From Phallusia fumigata (lineage: Eukaryota; Chordata; Ascidiacea; Phlebobranchia; Ascidiidae): a stretch of DNA of 28,968 nucleotides. Positions 1-8,460 of the stretch are shown here, one piece after another. Every line of letters starts with the position of its first letter. Within the stretch, counting starts at the first letter, position 1. A model generated the notes under the pieces. It saw only the letters and a program-made list of their open reading frames with translations, had not been told where the DNA came from and ran no database searches. The stretch spans positions 1 through 28,968 of the forward strand of contig QXVZ01021781.1 of NCBI GenBank assembly GCA_008931825.1. Direction: 5' to 3'. The translations under genes were made by a program, and so were the position numbers.

Positions 1-1048
1 CTTCTTCTTTGGAGATAAACACTGTGAATATAAAGATCTAAAAAAACGGCCTGTTTCCCAGCGCTTTTAGGGTTATTTTGCACACCGAAAACATAAATAA
101 ACAAACGACATTGCATTACTGACTGGATTTTATTTTTTACGAAACCCAGTAGGCCACTGTTTCTTATTAAATTAGGACCAACCTTCCGCATGTACAGGTT
201 GCAAGGAAATCCATGACAAGGAAGCGACAATAAACAAACTAGTTATCCAAAAACAATTCATTGTTGCACTGATGCCCTTTGTATGGCTGGAAAATAATTT
301 GATTTATAACGTTAACAACAACAGAAAAAAAACACGTTTTGTTGGAAATAAAAAAGATTTTTTTACAAAAATGGGGAGAATGTTTCGAATTTCGTCTATC
401 GGATGAGAATTAAAGTTTCTGCAAGAACAATGGGTATCAAAAAAACAATGGCAAAAACGCATATGGTAGGATGTTTTCATCACCTGTCCGCAGTTCTGAA
501 GGACAAAAAATATCGTCAGCGTATGATTGATAGCTGGATTTTGTTATATCTTACACAACCGCAGTTATAATCTCATTCGACGCGTTGTGCCTGCCTGAAA
601 ATTCGTATTTTGCCCAAAGCTCCTGTCAATTCCGCAACCGCCCGAAGCCCGGAGCAAAAGGAGGTAACCAACAACCTGGCTGCACTCAATACGCGTCTTG
701 TCATACAAAAGCAAACTGAAATACCAGCAAACAGCTTCCGCAATTCAACCACAAGTACCAAGCACAAAACGAATCCACAGGAGCAGCAGCGAAAATAGCA
801 GGCGTTTTTTACTGGTTCTTTCTTTCACGTGGGACAATCAACAACCAGAAACGCCCGCGACGCGAGGCTTGTCCGGGCTAGGCGTAAATCAGCCAGATGT
901 TAACCATGTATTATAGACGGATGGGAGAGGCGCAGGTAACGTACAAAACCTTACTGTGCAATGATTGGTGTTAATACAGACTAACACTACAGCACTCTTT
1001 CGGCGCAATAGAGCAAAAAACCTGTAACCAAAACCAGTGTTCTCAAAC
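1..1048. other. Intergenic DNA, no supported feature
   Basis: No open frame here looks like protein, and I could not assemble exons with matching phases and splice sites on either strand. The short open frames around 570-920 overlap one another in several frames and have no recognisable composition. No hairpin, tandem array or tRNA-like structure was seen. Confidence 0.5.
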
Positions 1049-1775
1049 TATTTTCGATGCGAGACCTTTGGAACAGTTAGTTGGTTGGACTTTCAACGCA
1101 CCAGCAACAAGAATGTAAAAAAGACGCTTAATATCTGAGTTAAATTTTTAACACAAAAACAGTTTATCCAAGAAATGACTTTAATATGCGATGGCCTTGG
1201 AAAATCAAAACGACGCACAATTTTAAACCGTGAACCTAAACAACTGCACGGAACAACACAAAAATATAAGAAAAGAAAGAAGTTTAATGTGTGAAATTAC
1301 TGTAACAACTAACAACGCAAGGAGTGATGCTAACGCCCAGTAGTGGGAGCAAAATAACCACACAAAAATAATGAGAATCAAATTCCATACATTCCCTCAA
1401 CACAAGAATCTCCCATTGATGTTGGCCATTAGCTGATACATGATGCTCCTCTGGTGATAATCAACGAGGAATAGCAAATTCAACCTTCTGCGCGCATTCG
1501 GGATTACCGACGGACTCACACAGCATCAGCATTCTCCCGTTTGTCATGTTTGACAGTAGTCAGGGTATAATTAAAAGCATCAATTGCGGCGCTTCTGCTT
1601 GCGGAAATTTAAAAGAGCGGTTCTGTAGGTACATTGTTCCGGGGTCCCAGAGCTACGGAAAATCAAATTACCCCAACACATATGGGCTTTTCACATCATC
1701 TTTGAAATGATCTTTAAATTGATATTGTCTAAGTTTTATGCACAAAATTATTAAATATAGCCTTTTTATTTCCAG

Positions 1776-2000
1776 TTAGTTTTGTAGTGTTGCGGTTTCT
1801 ACCCCGTTAAAAGAATTACTAAATGGTATTAAAGATTTTAAAATTGTCTTGTGGCCTCTACTTTCCACAGCAACTTCTTCTGCCAGCTCAACAAAACAGT
1901 CTTACAATTGGGCAATATCCCATTGTTTCGTTTGCCCGGCGATGAAGTCTGTGATTACTTCTGGCATTGTTTTACCACAATTCCTTCGTATTGAGGCAGA
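1776..2000 (-). pseudogene. Coding-like fragment inside a copy-specific indel
   Basis: On the minus strand, 75 codons read as protein-like sequence with one in-frame TAA (at 1902-1904) before the terminal TAA at 1776-1778. The translation starts SASIRRNCGKTMPEV and, after the internal stop, contains DCFVELAEEVAVESRGHK. The composition is mixed and helical, unlike chance translation of AT-rich DNA. I do not recognise the family. It lies inside the segment that copy A has and copy B lacks, so a decayed piece of a mobile element or a retroposed gene is the simplest explanation. No functional claim is made. Confidence 0.3.
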
Positions 2001-2095
2001 AAGTAAAATTTGTCATATTGTCAGTTGAGCAGCGATCTAAAACTGTTGTGCGAAATGTTTTTGATTATTGACAGGTTGCACAGTTTTCTTATATA

Positions 2096-2256
2096 TCTGC
2101 AGCGCGTTCAGCTTCGACCCACCAACTGTGCCGTTCACTTTATACGCCTCAAAACGTTGTAACGCTGCGCAGGTATCTCCGGCTTGGTGATTAATTTAAT
2201 GCTATTGTGTCGCTATGTTTTCTTTGACCAAGCGAAATAAACTCAACTCAACTCAA
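2096..2256 (+). mobile_element. SINE-like dispersed repeat, copy 1
   Basis: A segment of about 160 bp that ends in a short (CTCAA)n tail at 2241-2256. It recurs in the other haplotype block (3019-3183) and, in reverse orientation and more diverged, in SPRYD7 intron 1 (18142-18306). Shared landmarks are TTGTGTCGCTA and ACCAAGCGA just before the tail. A short unit, dispersed copies and a simple-repeat 3' tail are typical of SINEs. An inner AGCTTCGACCC weakly resembles a pol III B box. No flanking duplication was identified. Confidence 0.55.
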
Positions 2257-2436
2257 AATAAGGTAACGTTGGTGGAACCAGTCAGGGGGGCCCAAGCTTA
2301 AACATATTTAAAGACTTAAACGTTACTTGGAAAAAGTGAGACGTGGCTTGAATTGGCTGAAAAACAACATGGTTTTGGTTTGCATCGATACATGATTGAT
2401 TTTCTTATCACCTTCGTTTTATGTACACGTGAAACA

Positions 2437-2437
2437 N
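2437..2437. other. Assembly join (single N) between allelic copies
   Basis: The N separates the end of copy A from the start of copy B of the same segment. The sequence on its right matches the sequence from 1049, and the sequence on its left matches the sequence ending at 3714. It is therefore an overlap that was not merged rather than a gap of missing bases. Confidence 0.8.
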
Positions 2438-3018
2438 TATTTTCGATGCGAGACCTTTGGAACAGTTGGTTGGTTGGACTTTCAACGCACCAACAACAAG
2501 AATGTAAAAAAGACGCTTAATATCTAGGTTCAATTTTTGACACAAAAACAGTTTATCCCAGAAACGAGATTATTTTGCGATGGCCTTGGAAAATCAAAAC
2601 GACGCACAATTTTAAAGCCGTGGACTTAAACAACCGCACGGAACAACACAAAAATATAAGAAAAGAAAGAAGTTTGGTGAGTAAAATTACTGTAACAACT
2701 AACAACAAAAGGAGTGATGTTAATGTCAAGTAGTGGAAGCAAAATAACCACAAAAAATAATGAGAATCAAATTCCATACGTTCCCCCAACACAAGAATCT
2801 CCCATTAATGTTATCCATTAGCTGATACATGATGCTCCTCTGGTGATAATCAACGAGGAATAGCCAATTCAACCTTCTGTGTGCATTCGTGATTACCGGC
2901 GGACTCACACGCATCAGCATTTTCAGAAAGATTTGTCATGTTGTCACTTAAGCAGCGATCTAAACTGTTGTGCGGAATGTTTTTGACTATTAGCAGGTTG
3001 CACAGTTTTCCTACATAT

Positions 3019-3183
3019 CTGCAGCGCGTTCAGCTTCGACCCACCGACTGTACACTTTATACGTCTCATAACGTTATAACGCTGCGCAGGTATCTCCGGC
3101 TTGGTGATTGATTTGGCGCTATTGTGTCGCTATGTTTTCTTTTACCAAGCGAATAAACTCAACTCAACTTATATCAACTCAAA
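3019..3183 (+). mobile_element. SINE-like dispersed repeat, copy 2
   Basis: Allelic counterpart of the copy at 2096-2256, with the same landmarks TTGTGTCGCTA and ACCAAGCGA. Its tail is interrupted (ACTCAACTCAACTTATATCAACTC). Because it lies in the duplicated haplotype block, it probably represents the same insertion as copy 1 rather than an independent one. Confidence 0.55.
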
Positions 3184-3677
3184 GTCTGTGAGGGCGACGG
3201 GAGTTAATTTTTAATATTCTCTTCCGCAGTCGACGTAATGTGTTGTGCCATACACGCGGGCCGAAGACCCCATAACTTGTGATGTGGAAAAACGGGAAGT
3301 CAAATTAGACTGTTAAAATGTGGGAGTTAATAGAGTTGTAGTTTGAGAACGTTATACTAGGCGAATGTAACATAGGTCTCGGAAGTATCCAATATGTCTT
3401 TAGACACATTTTAGGCATAAATTAAACAAAACAACATGGCAAACATAAAGGCTGTGCTGCTTCTCAACCTTCTGTGCACTGCCTGCATCTAACCTATCAT
3501 TGTAATGGCTCCTTTACTTACAACGAACATCCTCTATAGGCCCTGTCTGATGCTTGTATTGTATACTTCACCAGCTTTAACATATTTAAATACTTGAACG
3601 TTACTTGGAAAAAGTGAGACGTGGCCTGACTTGGCTGAAAAACTACATGATTTGGGTTTGCATCGATACTTGATTGA

Positions 3678-3683
3678 TTTATT
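3678..3683 (-). terminator. Poly(A) signal for the zinc-finger gene
   Basis: AATAAA on the minus strand, about 90 bases past the zinc-finger stop codon. It is the only canonical signal in that interval. The matching position in haplotype copy A reads AAGAAA instead. Confidence 0.55.
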
Positions 3684-3772
3684 TATCACCTTCGTTTTAT
3701 GTACACGTGAAACAACATCGCAAAATGAAGCATATCATATAATACCAAAACCTGTTTCTGTAGTTAAGTCAT

Positions 3773-5137
3773 TCAGGAGGTTGCTTCTTTCTTGTGAGTT
3801 TTATATTGGTGGATGGTCAAGCCTTGAAAGCTTTTAAAGCTAAGTCCACAAATATCGCAGTTGTGCGGGTATACAATAGAGTGAACATTTTTCATGTGAC
3901 TATTTAGCGAAGCAACGTACTTAAAGGTCTTGTCGCAAATTTCACACTTTGATCGCTTCTCGGGAAAGTGAGTTGAATGGTGTTGCTTCAATAAACGAGG
4001 TCTGGTATAGGACTTCTCGCACAAATCACATTTGTACGGCCTCTTATCCATATGAGTCCACTGGTGAGCATTCCGGTTTCCAGAGGAAATGAACTTCTTT
4101 TCGCAAAACTCGCACTTGTATGGCTTCTCACCAGTGTGGGTCATGATGTGATGCTTCAGTGTTGAAGGGTCACTGTAACACTTTTCACATATGTGGCACT
4201 TGTACGGTTTTACGTTGGTGTGTGTCCGCATATGTGTTGTAAGCCTTGAAGATGTAGCAAAAGACATCTCGCACTCCTTGCATTTGTATGCTTTTTTCGT
4301 GACATGCGATGTACTGTGAGACTGCAACGATCCGCGGCAGTTGAACCGTTTTTCGCAGATTTCGCATTTGTACTTGAGTTCATCAGCATGGTGTTGCATG
4401 TGTACATTGAGATTGCTCTTCTGGCGAAATCGCTTCTCACAAATATCGCATTGATAAGGTTTCTCGTCTGTGTGCAACATCATGTGAAGTTTGAGGTGCT
4501 CGCCTCTTCGAAAACTTTTTTCACAAACTTCACACCGATGATTTCTCTTGTCAGCGTGGATGCTAAGATGATTTTTTAACTCGCCACGTGTTTTAAATCG
4601 CATTTGACAAATCTGACATTGATGCAGTTTTTCAGTAGTGTGGAACATCATGTGACTTTTTCTTGCATCCTTAGTGCGAAACCGTTTTTCGCATATTTCA
4701 CACCTGTAGGGCTTTTCATCTGAATGTGTCACCATGTGAGTTTTGACATGAACCAGCTGCGTAAATCGTTTCTCACAAACATCACATTTGAAGGGTTTTT
4801 CACCGGTATGGGTTAAGTTGTGGCTCTTGAGTCCCGTTGCAGTCATAAAACGTTTTTGACACTTCTCGCACTTAAATTCACGGACTCCCTGATGGACATA
4901 TTTCTGGTGAGTTCTTAGGGCAGCAGCGGAAGAGAGAATTTTGTAGCAAATGCTGCACTGCTGTTTTCTTCTGGACGGAAATGGATTCTTTTTCTTCAAA
5001 CCGGTTGCAACTTTTTCCACTTTGGCGGACAAACTTTTTGTTGCGATTTTGGAGCCAGATGCAGTTTTGCATGAACCTAAACTCCCTTCGAAGTTTAATT
5101 TCTGTTGATTTCCAAGAACCTTAGGTTTGGTTTCCAT
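3773..5137 (-). CDS. C2H2 zinc-finger protein, 14 fingers
   Basis: A 454-residue protein, probably a nuclear DNA-binding transcription factor; its target is unknown. Residues 1-60 are a basic linker with no recognisable effector domain. About 61-448 form a nearly unbroken array of 14 C2H2 fingers, most of the form CxxC...HxxxH, with canonical TGEKP linkers after some fingers (HTGEKPFKC, HTGEKPYKC) and variants elsewhere. Fingers 1, 13 and 14 have HxxxxH spacing. The ATG at 5137 is chosen because it is the first in-frame ATG. The frame stays open upstream to a splice-acceptor-like CAG at 5201-5203, so either this exon is trans-spliced just upstream or an upstream coding exon exists. The coding part seen is intronless. 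Orthology cannot be assigned, since fingers of this kind expand independently in each lineage. Confidence 0.9.
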   Translation of the reverse strand: METKPKVLGNQQKLNFEGSLGSCKTASGSKIATKSLSAKVEKVATGLKKKNPFPSRRKQQCSICYKILSSAAALRTHQKYVHQGVREFKCEKCQKRFMTATGLKSHNLTHTGEKPFKCDVCEKRFTQLVHVKTHMVTHSDEKPYRCEICEKRFRTKDARKSHMMFHTTEKLHQCQICQMRFKTRGELKNHLSIHADKRNHRCEVCEKSFRRGEHLKLHMMLHTDEKPYQCDICEKRFRQKSNLNVHMQHHADELKYKCEICEKRFNCRGSLQSHSTSHVTKKAYKCKECEMSFATSSRLTTHMRTHTNVKPYKCHICEKCYSDPSTLKHHIMTHTGEKPYKCEFCEKKFISSGNRNAHQWTHMDKRPYKCDLCEKSYTRPRLLKQHHSTHFPEKRSKCEICDKTFKYVASLNSHMKNVHSIVYPHNCDICGLSFKSFQGLTIHQYKTHKKEATS

Positions 5138-5200
5138 GCTTTCTTCGTGATTTTGGATGTGATCTTGAACAAAATCAAATGTTTCCGAACGCAATTTTAA

Positions 5201-5216
5201 CTGTTTCCTTTAAAAG
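5201..5216 (-). promoter_or_regulatory. Candidate 3' splice acceptor for the zinc-finger exon
   Basis: The minus strand reads TTTTAAAGGAAACAG before TTAAAATTGCG. Splicing here would leave about 63 bases of leader before the first ATG. Ascidians add a spliced leader to many mRNAs, so it may be a trans-splice site; a cis intron with an unseen first exon is equally possible. The polypyrimidine tract is weak. Confidence 0.3.
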
Positions 5217-8065
5217 GCTTTTTTGTGTGCTCGTTGCAAATTTTAAAAACCCGAAAAACTGAAAAACAAACATGAAGATGTGAACGTGCAAAACATTACA
5301 TTTACCATAACAACTGGCGGACAAGAGTTTTAAAAAGAGCGTTTGCACAAAAATATATGCAATAAATCTAATCTTATTCTGGAAATCCAACTTTATCATG
5401 CTTACTGAAAGATCGTTTTTTATCTACTAACATATTCGCAATCAATCTAACTTTACTTTCCAAACCCTACCGTTGAAATACGACTCCATATTGCGCATAC
5501 CTAGTCTTACTGAGTCTTCCTGATAACTTTAATCAATCTAAAACCATTATATATGTATTACCTTGCGCATTTGTGCCAGCCTTACGATTTTTAACATACC
5601 ACTCACAGTTACACTATTTTCTGACAAAATTGAAATAGGACCCAAAACTAAGTTTGCATCAACCAGCAGTCTGACACACATCGATCGAACAAACTCTCCC
5701 GCGCAGATTCAAGCAACTTAATGCAGAAAAACTACCGGTGGGTCTAACGCACGCCTTTTTCCTGCGATACTTTTGACCGCCCGAAATCCTCGGAGATAAG
5801 AACGACACAGAGTAAGCTTCGCAGAATTGAGCTTACTTACTGTGCACAGTGTAAACAGACGTGTTAGCTAATCCGATATTTGAGGTTAGGTCGTGTCCAG
5901 CAGGGCGGTATCTTCAAATGCATGTTACAAAGCATTTCCATCCCCAATTATTGTGTTTACAGCGTTGATTCTCAACCGTGAACCCTAGTCATCCTTCTTG
6001 CGGCTCACATTAAACTGCTCGAAAGTTTCGAAAAGAGCCGACAATGAAAACGAAACTTGTCATCTGACCTAATTTTCTTCGATAAAACATACGTCACATT
6101 TTCTGTTGCTCATAACGATTACAATTGTACGCAACAATGCTAAGTTAATTAACCAACGATGGCGACTTCTATTTTCACGCGGCGCTCAACAAACTTCAGG
6201 AATATAATTTGAATCTGACATTAAAAAAGGTGGAGACTCATCAAAACGTGACTTGCGTTGTTTTTATTTTCCTGGGGGCACAACACGCGCGGTAACAAAA
6301 AGGTGACAGTCGTTTTCCGAAAAATCGTCCGAGTTATTTGTCCTCTGGGCAAATTATGGAAATGAATTGGGCGATCATGAGTTATATTTGCAGTAGAAAA
6401 AATTTTGGCGACACAATAGCGCGAAAACGCGAATTTCAACGACAATGTCTGACCAAACTGCTCTGGCTTACGCGACTGCTGTGTGTGTTTGGACAAACGT
6501 ATTGTTTTCTTTAATTTTAAATGCAGCCTAAAGTACATTTGTGCGAAGTGGATACAAAATATAACTTGATTTATTAAAAAAGTCACTGATTGATCCATGT
6601 GTTACTTGATACGCTTCTTCGGCGAGTCAATGAAATCCATGTAAAATGTCTCTTTTCGACGCAAATTCAATAACTCAGTGACCGTCTTGTGCCCTCGCTT
6701 TGTTATTTTTATCCCTTATGTGCCAGCCTTATCGCGTCGCCCGTTGCTCGCTGCAAGCCACCATTGTTTTATTGATGGAGAGTTTACACCTCCCTCAAGT
6801 TATTTCTGACCAAATGATATAAATAATTAGTTCCCCTTCTAAAGAAGTAACAGATAGAAAGAGTTGCACCCTCGCCCCGGTTTCTTGAGGTTATGGCATT
6901 TATAGATTTCAAACGCATACTATTGTTTAGCCCCACTCAATGCAAGTGGGAATTTTTACCGCCCAAACATTGCCTTGTAAATCATAATATATTTATTGAT
7001 TTCTTTGTTTGCTGGGGCAATGCACCAAGAACTTTGGTGAATTTTCAATGTCCACATTTCAAGGTGGAAAAATACTTTTACATTTGTACAAAATTGGTCA
7101 TCAAAATACAGAAAAACGAAAATTGCAAAGAAAATTAAACAAACAGTTTATTTTCAACAAAAATGTCACAATAGTTTGTCCACAATAATTTCGTTGTTTT
7201 TGAAAATTCAGTGGTCTTTTCAGCAAATTGTATCATTTGTTCAACTCTGCTTCGTTATTTGCTGCCAATAAGCCTCTCACACCGTTTTCAACCTATTCTC
7301 TTTCGTTCTTTATCGCCGAAATCTTCCGCTGTTTAAAAGTTTCAATTGCTTTTTTGAAATCTTCGATCGATCCATTGAATCGCGAAGTTTGGCCGCAAAC
7401 AAACCCAAGAGTTTGCAACAAGCGACCCGAACAGCGTTACTTTGAACTTTCATTTCAAAGGTATACAAAAAGTTATCAAAGTTATATAATGTCCCGTATT
7501 GGCTCTCAGTCGACGAAACAAAGGTGCAAAGACTTCTTGAACATTGACTTCCTTCTCGATATGACGCTTAATTAAAGACAAGTGGTTAGGACAATTATTA
7601 GTCAATTGAATATGTGCTGCTCAACCTAACTTTGGCGTTTGAAACTTGGGTAAAACTTCTTAGCAACGTTTGTTTCTTTACTTTGTTTTCGCGTGTGGAC
7701 AATGCTAATAGCGCTATGCTCACAGTGAGTCAAATTGCACAGTAGATCTGAAAATGCATTTTTTATTTGCGTTTCATTTTTGTAGCGTAAGCATCGTGTT
7801 CCGCTAGGTTTGACGACTTTTTTTCAAGCCTTGTAAGTAGTGATAAAAGTAGAATAATTTGTTACCGGAACGATACGGTATTTGTCAGTATCGTCCCGAA
7901 AATTGAGCAACGCAAAACGGTTACCTCTTGTACGCCACACAAGTAAAAATTAAAAACAACAATACAAAATTTTTTTGCCATTTACAAAGAATTTTGAGAT
8001 TATGAAGAAATTTTATGATAGATTTCTGATATAGTAGATACTTGGGGTACCTTTGCGTTGAGATT
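5217..8065. other. Intergenic DNA upstream of the zinc-finger gene
   Basis: About 2.8 kb with no gene I can support. It should contain the zinc-finger promoter (minus strand), but no TATA box or other core element stands out. One coding-like segment (7293-7436, minus) is listed separately. A 125-codon ATG-started frame at 6221-6598 (minus) has no recognisable features and is left out. Confidence 0.5.
7293..7436 (-). pseudogene. Unidentified coding-like segment
   Basis: A stop-to-stop minus-strand frame of 47 codons reading, in part, LLQTLGFVCGQTSRFNGS followed by EDFKKAIETFKQRKISAIK. The second half looks like a genuine charged helix. Neighbouring frames continue with protein-like stretches, for example HIEKEVNVQEVFAPLFRRL further 5' and RLKTV, then EAYWQQ, further 3', as if frameshifts and stops had broken a longer sequence. 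There is no start codon and no clear splice sites. I do not recognise it; a decayed transposon or gene fragment is the likeliest reading. Confidence 0.25.
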
Positions 8066-8376
8066 TTAAGGCTGATTCACACCAGATGCGTTTAACGGTT
8101 GCGGTACGTTTAACGGTTGCGGTACGTTTAACGGTTTTTTCGCTATGGGAATGCGTGACCAATAAATAATATGTATGTACGGTTTTTTGATCTCGCGGCA
8201 AGCAGCGGGGCACTTACTCCAGCCGGGACCAAAGTCTATCTATCAAACATAAAACACTTTGGCCGTGTCTGATAGATAAACTTTGGTCCCGGGTGGTGTA
8301 AGTGCCCCGCTGCTTGCCGCGAGATCAAAAATCGTACCGCAAACCGGTAGACGCATCAGGTGTGAATCAGCCTTAA
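8066..8376. mobile_element. Fold-back MITE with TTAA target duplications
   Basis: The element is 8070-8372 (303 bp), flanked on both sides by TTAA (8066-8069 and 8373-8376). Its ends are inverted repeats starting GGCTGATTCACACC, matching at 20 of 21 bases. The complementarity continues inward: the left arm around 8185-8245 (CTCGCGGCAAGCAGCGGGGC) pairs with the right arm around 8265-8335, so nearly the whole unit can fold into one long hairpin. It has no coding capacity. TTAA duplication is typical of piggyBac-type transposition, so a piggyBac-related autonomous partner is plausible, but I did not match its ends to a named family. Confidence 0.8.
8090..8136 (+). repeat. 18-bp tandem repeat inside the MITE
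   Basis: The unit GTTTAACGGTTGCGGTAC occurs twice in full (8090-8107 and 8108-8125) and then partially (to 8136). The opposite arm has only one counterpart, so the array arose by expansion of the left arm after the fold-back formed. Confidence 0.85.
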
Positions 8377-8448
8377 CGCTTTTCAATAAACTATGAATTT
8401 AATGCTAGCGCATATTTGCCACTAGGGTTTTTCTGAAGCACTACATGC

Positions 8449-8449
8449 N
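8449..8449. other. Assembly join (single N) just upstream of LRRC40
   Basis: Unlike the other three Ns in the window, I find no repeated sequence on its two sides. It may therefore be a true gap of unknown length that removes part of the LRRC40 5' leader or promoter. Confidence 0.5.
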
Positions 8450-8460
8450 ATTAAAAAGCG

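Larger units (their letters stand above)
1049..2436. repeat. Haplotype copy A of a duplicated non-coding block
   Basis: This block matches 2438-3714 collinearly from its first bases (both begin with TATTTTCGATGCGAGACC) to its last (both end in GTACACGTGAAACA). It stops exactly at the single N at 2437. The copies differ by many substitutions and by two large indels: roughly 1545-2000 is present only here. The pattern is what two diverged alleles give when an assembler places them head to tail. A genuine tandem duplication is the alternative, but it would not explain why the block boundary coincides with an N, nor why the same arrangement occurs at two other Ns in the window. Confidence 0.8.
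2438..3714. repeat. Haplotype copy B of the duplicated non-coding block
   Basis: Collinear with 1049-2436. It lacks the private segment of copy A (the junction here is near 2925-2935) and has its own private stretch of roughly 3187-3570, in which I see no gene. Copy B is the one continuous with the zinc-finger gene on the right, so it carries that gene's candidate poly(A) signal. Confidence 0.8.

Noticed and set aside
4185..4579. Overlapping open frames in and opposite the zinc-finger array
   Set aside because: Their sequences are shifted or antisense reflections of the finger repeats.
6221..6598. 125-codon ATG-started frame on the minus strand
   Set aside because: No recognisable motif or domain, no supporting splice or poly(A) context, and a frame of this length can occur by chance in several kilobases of DNA.
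7228..7575. 115-codon plus-strand frame
   Set aside because: It starts at TTG, and its serine-, leucine- and phenylalanine-rich composition is what the antisense of a lysine- and glutamate-rich coding strand gives. The minus strand is the more protein-like.
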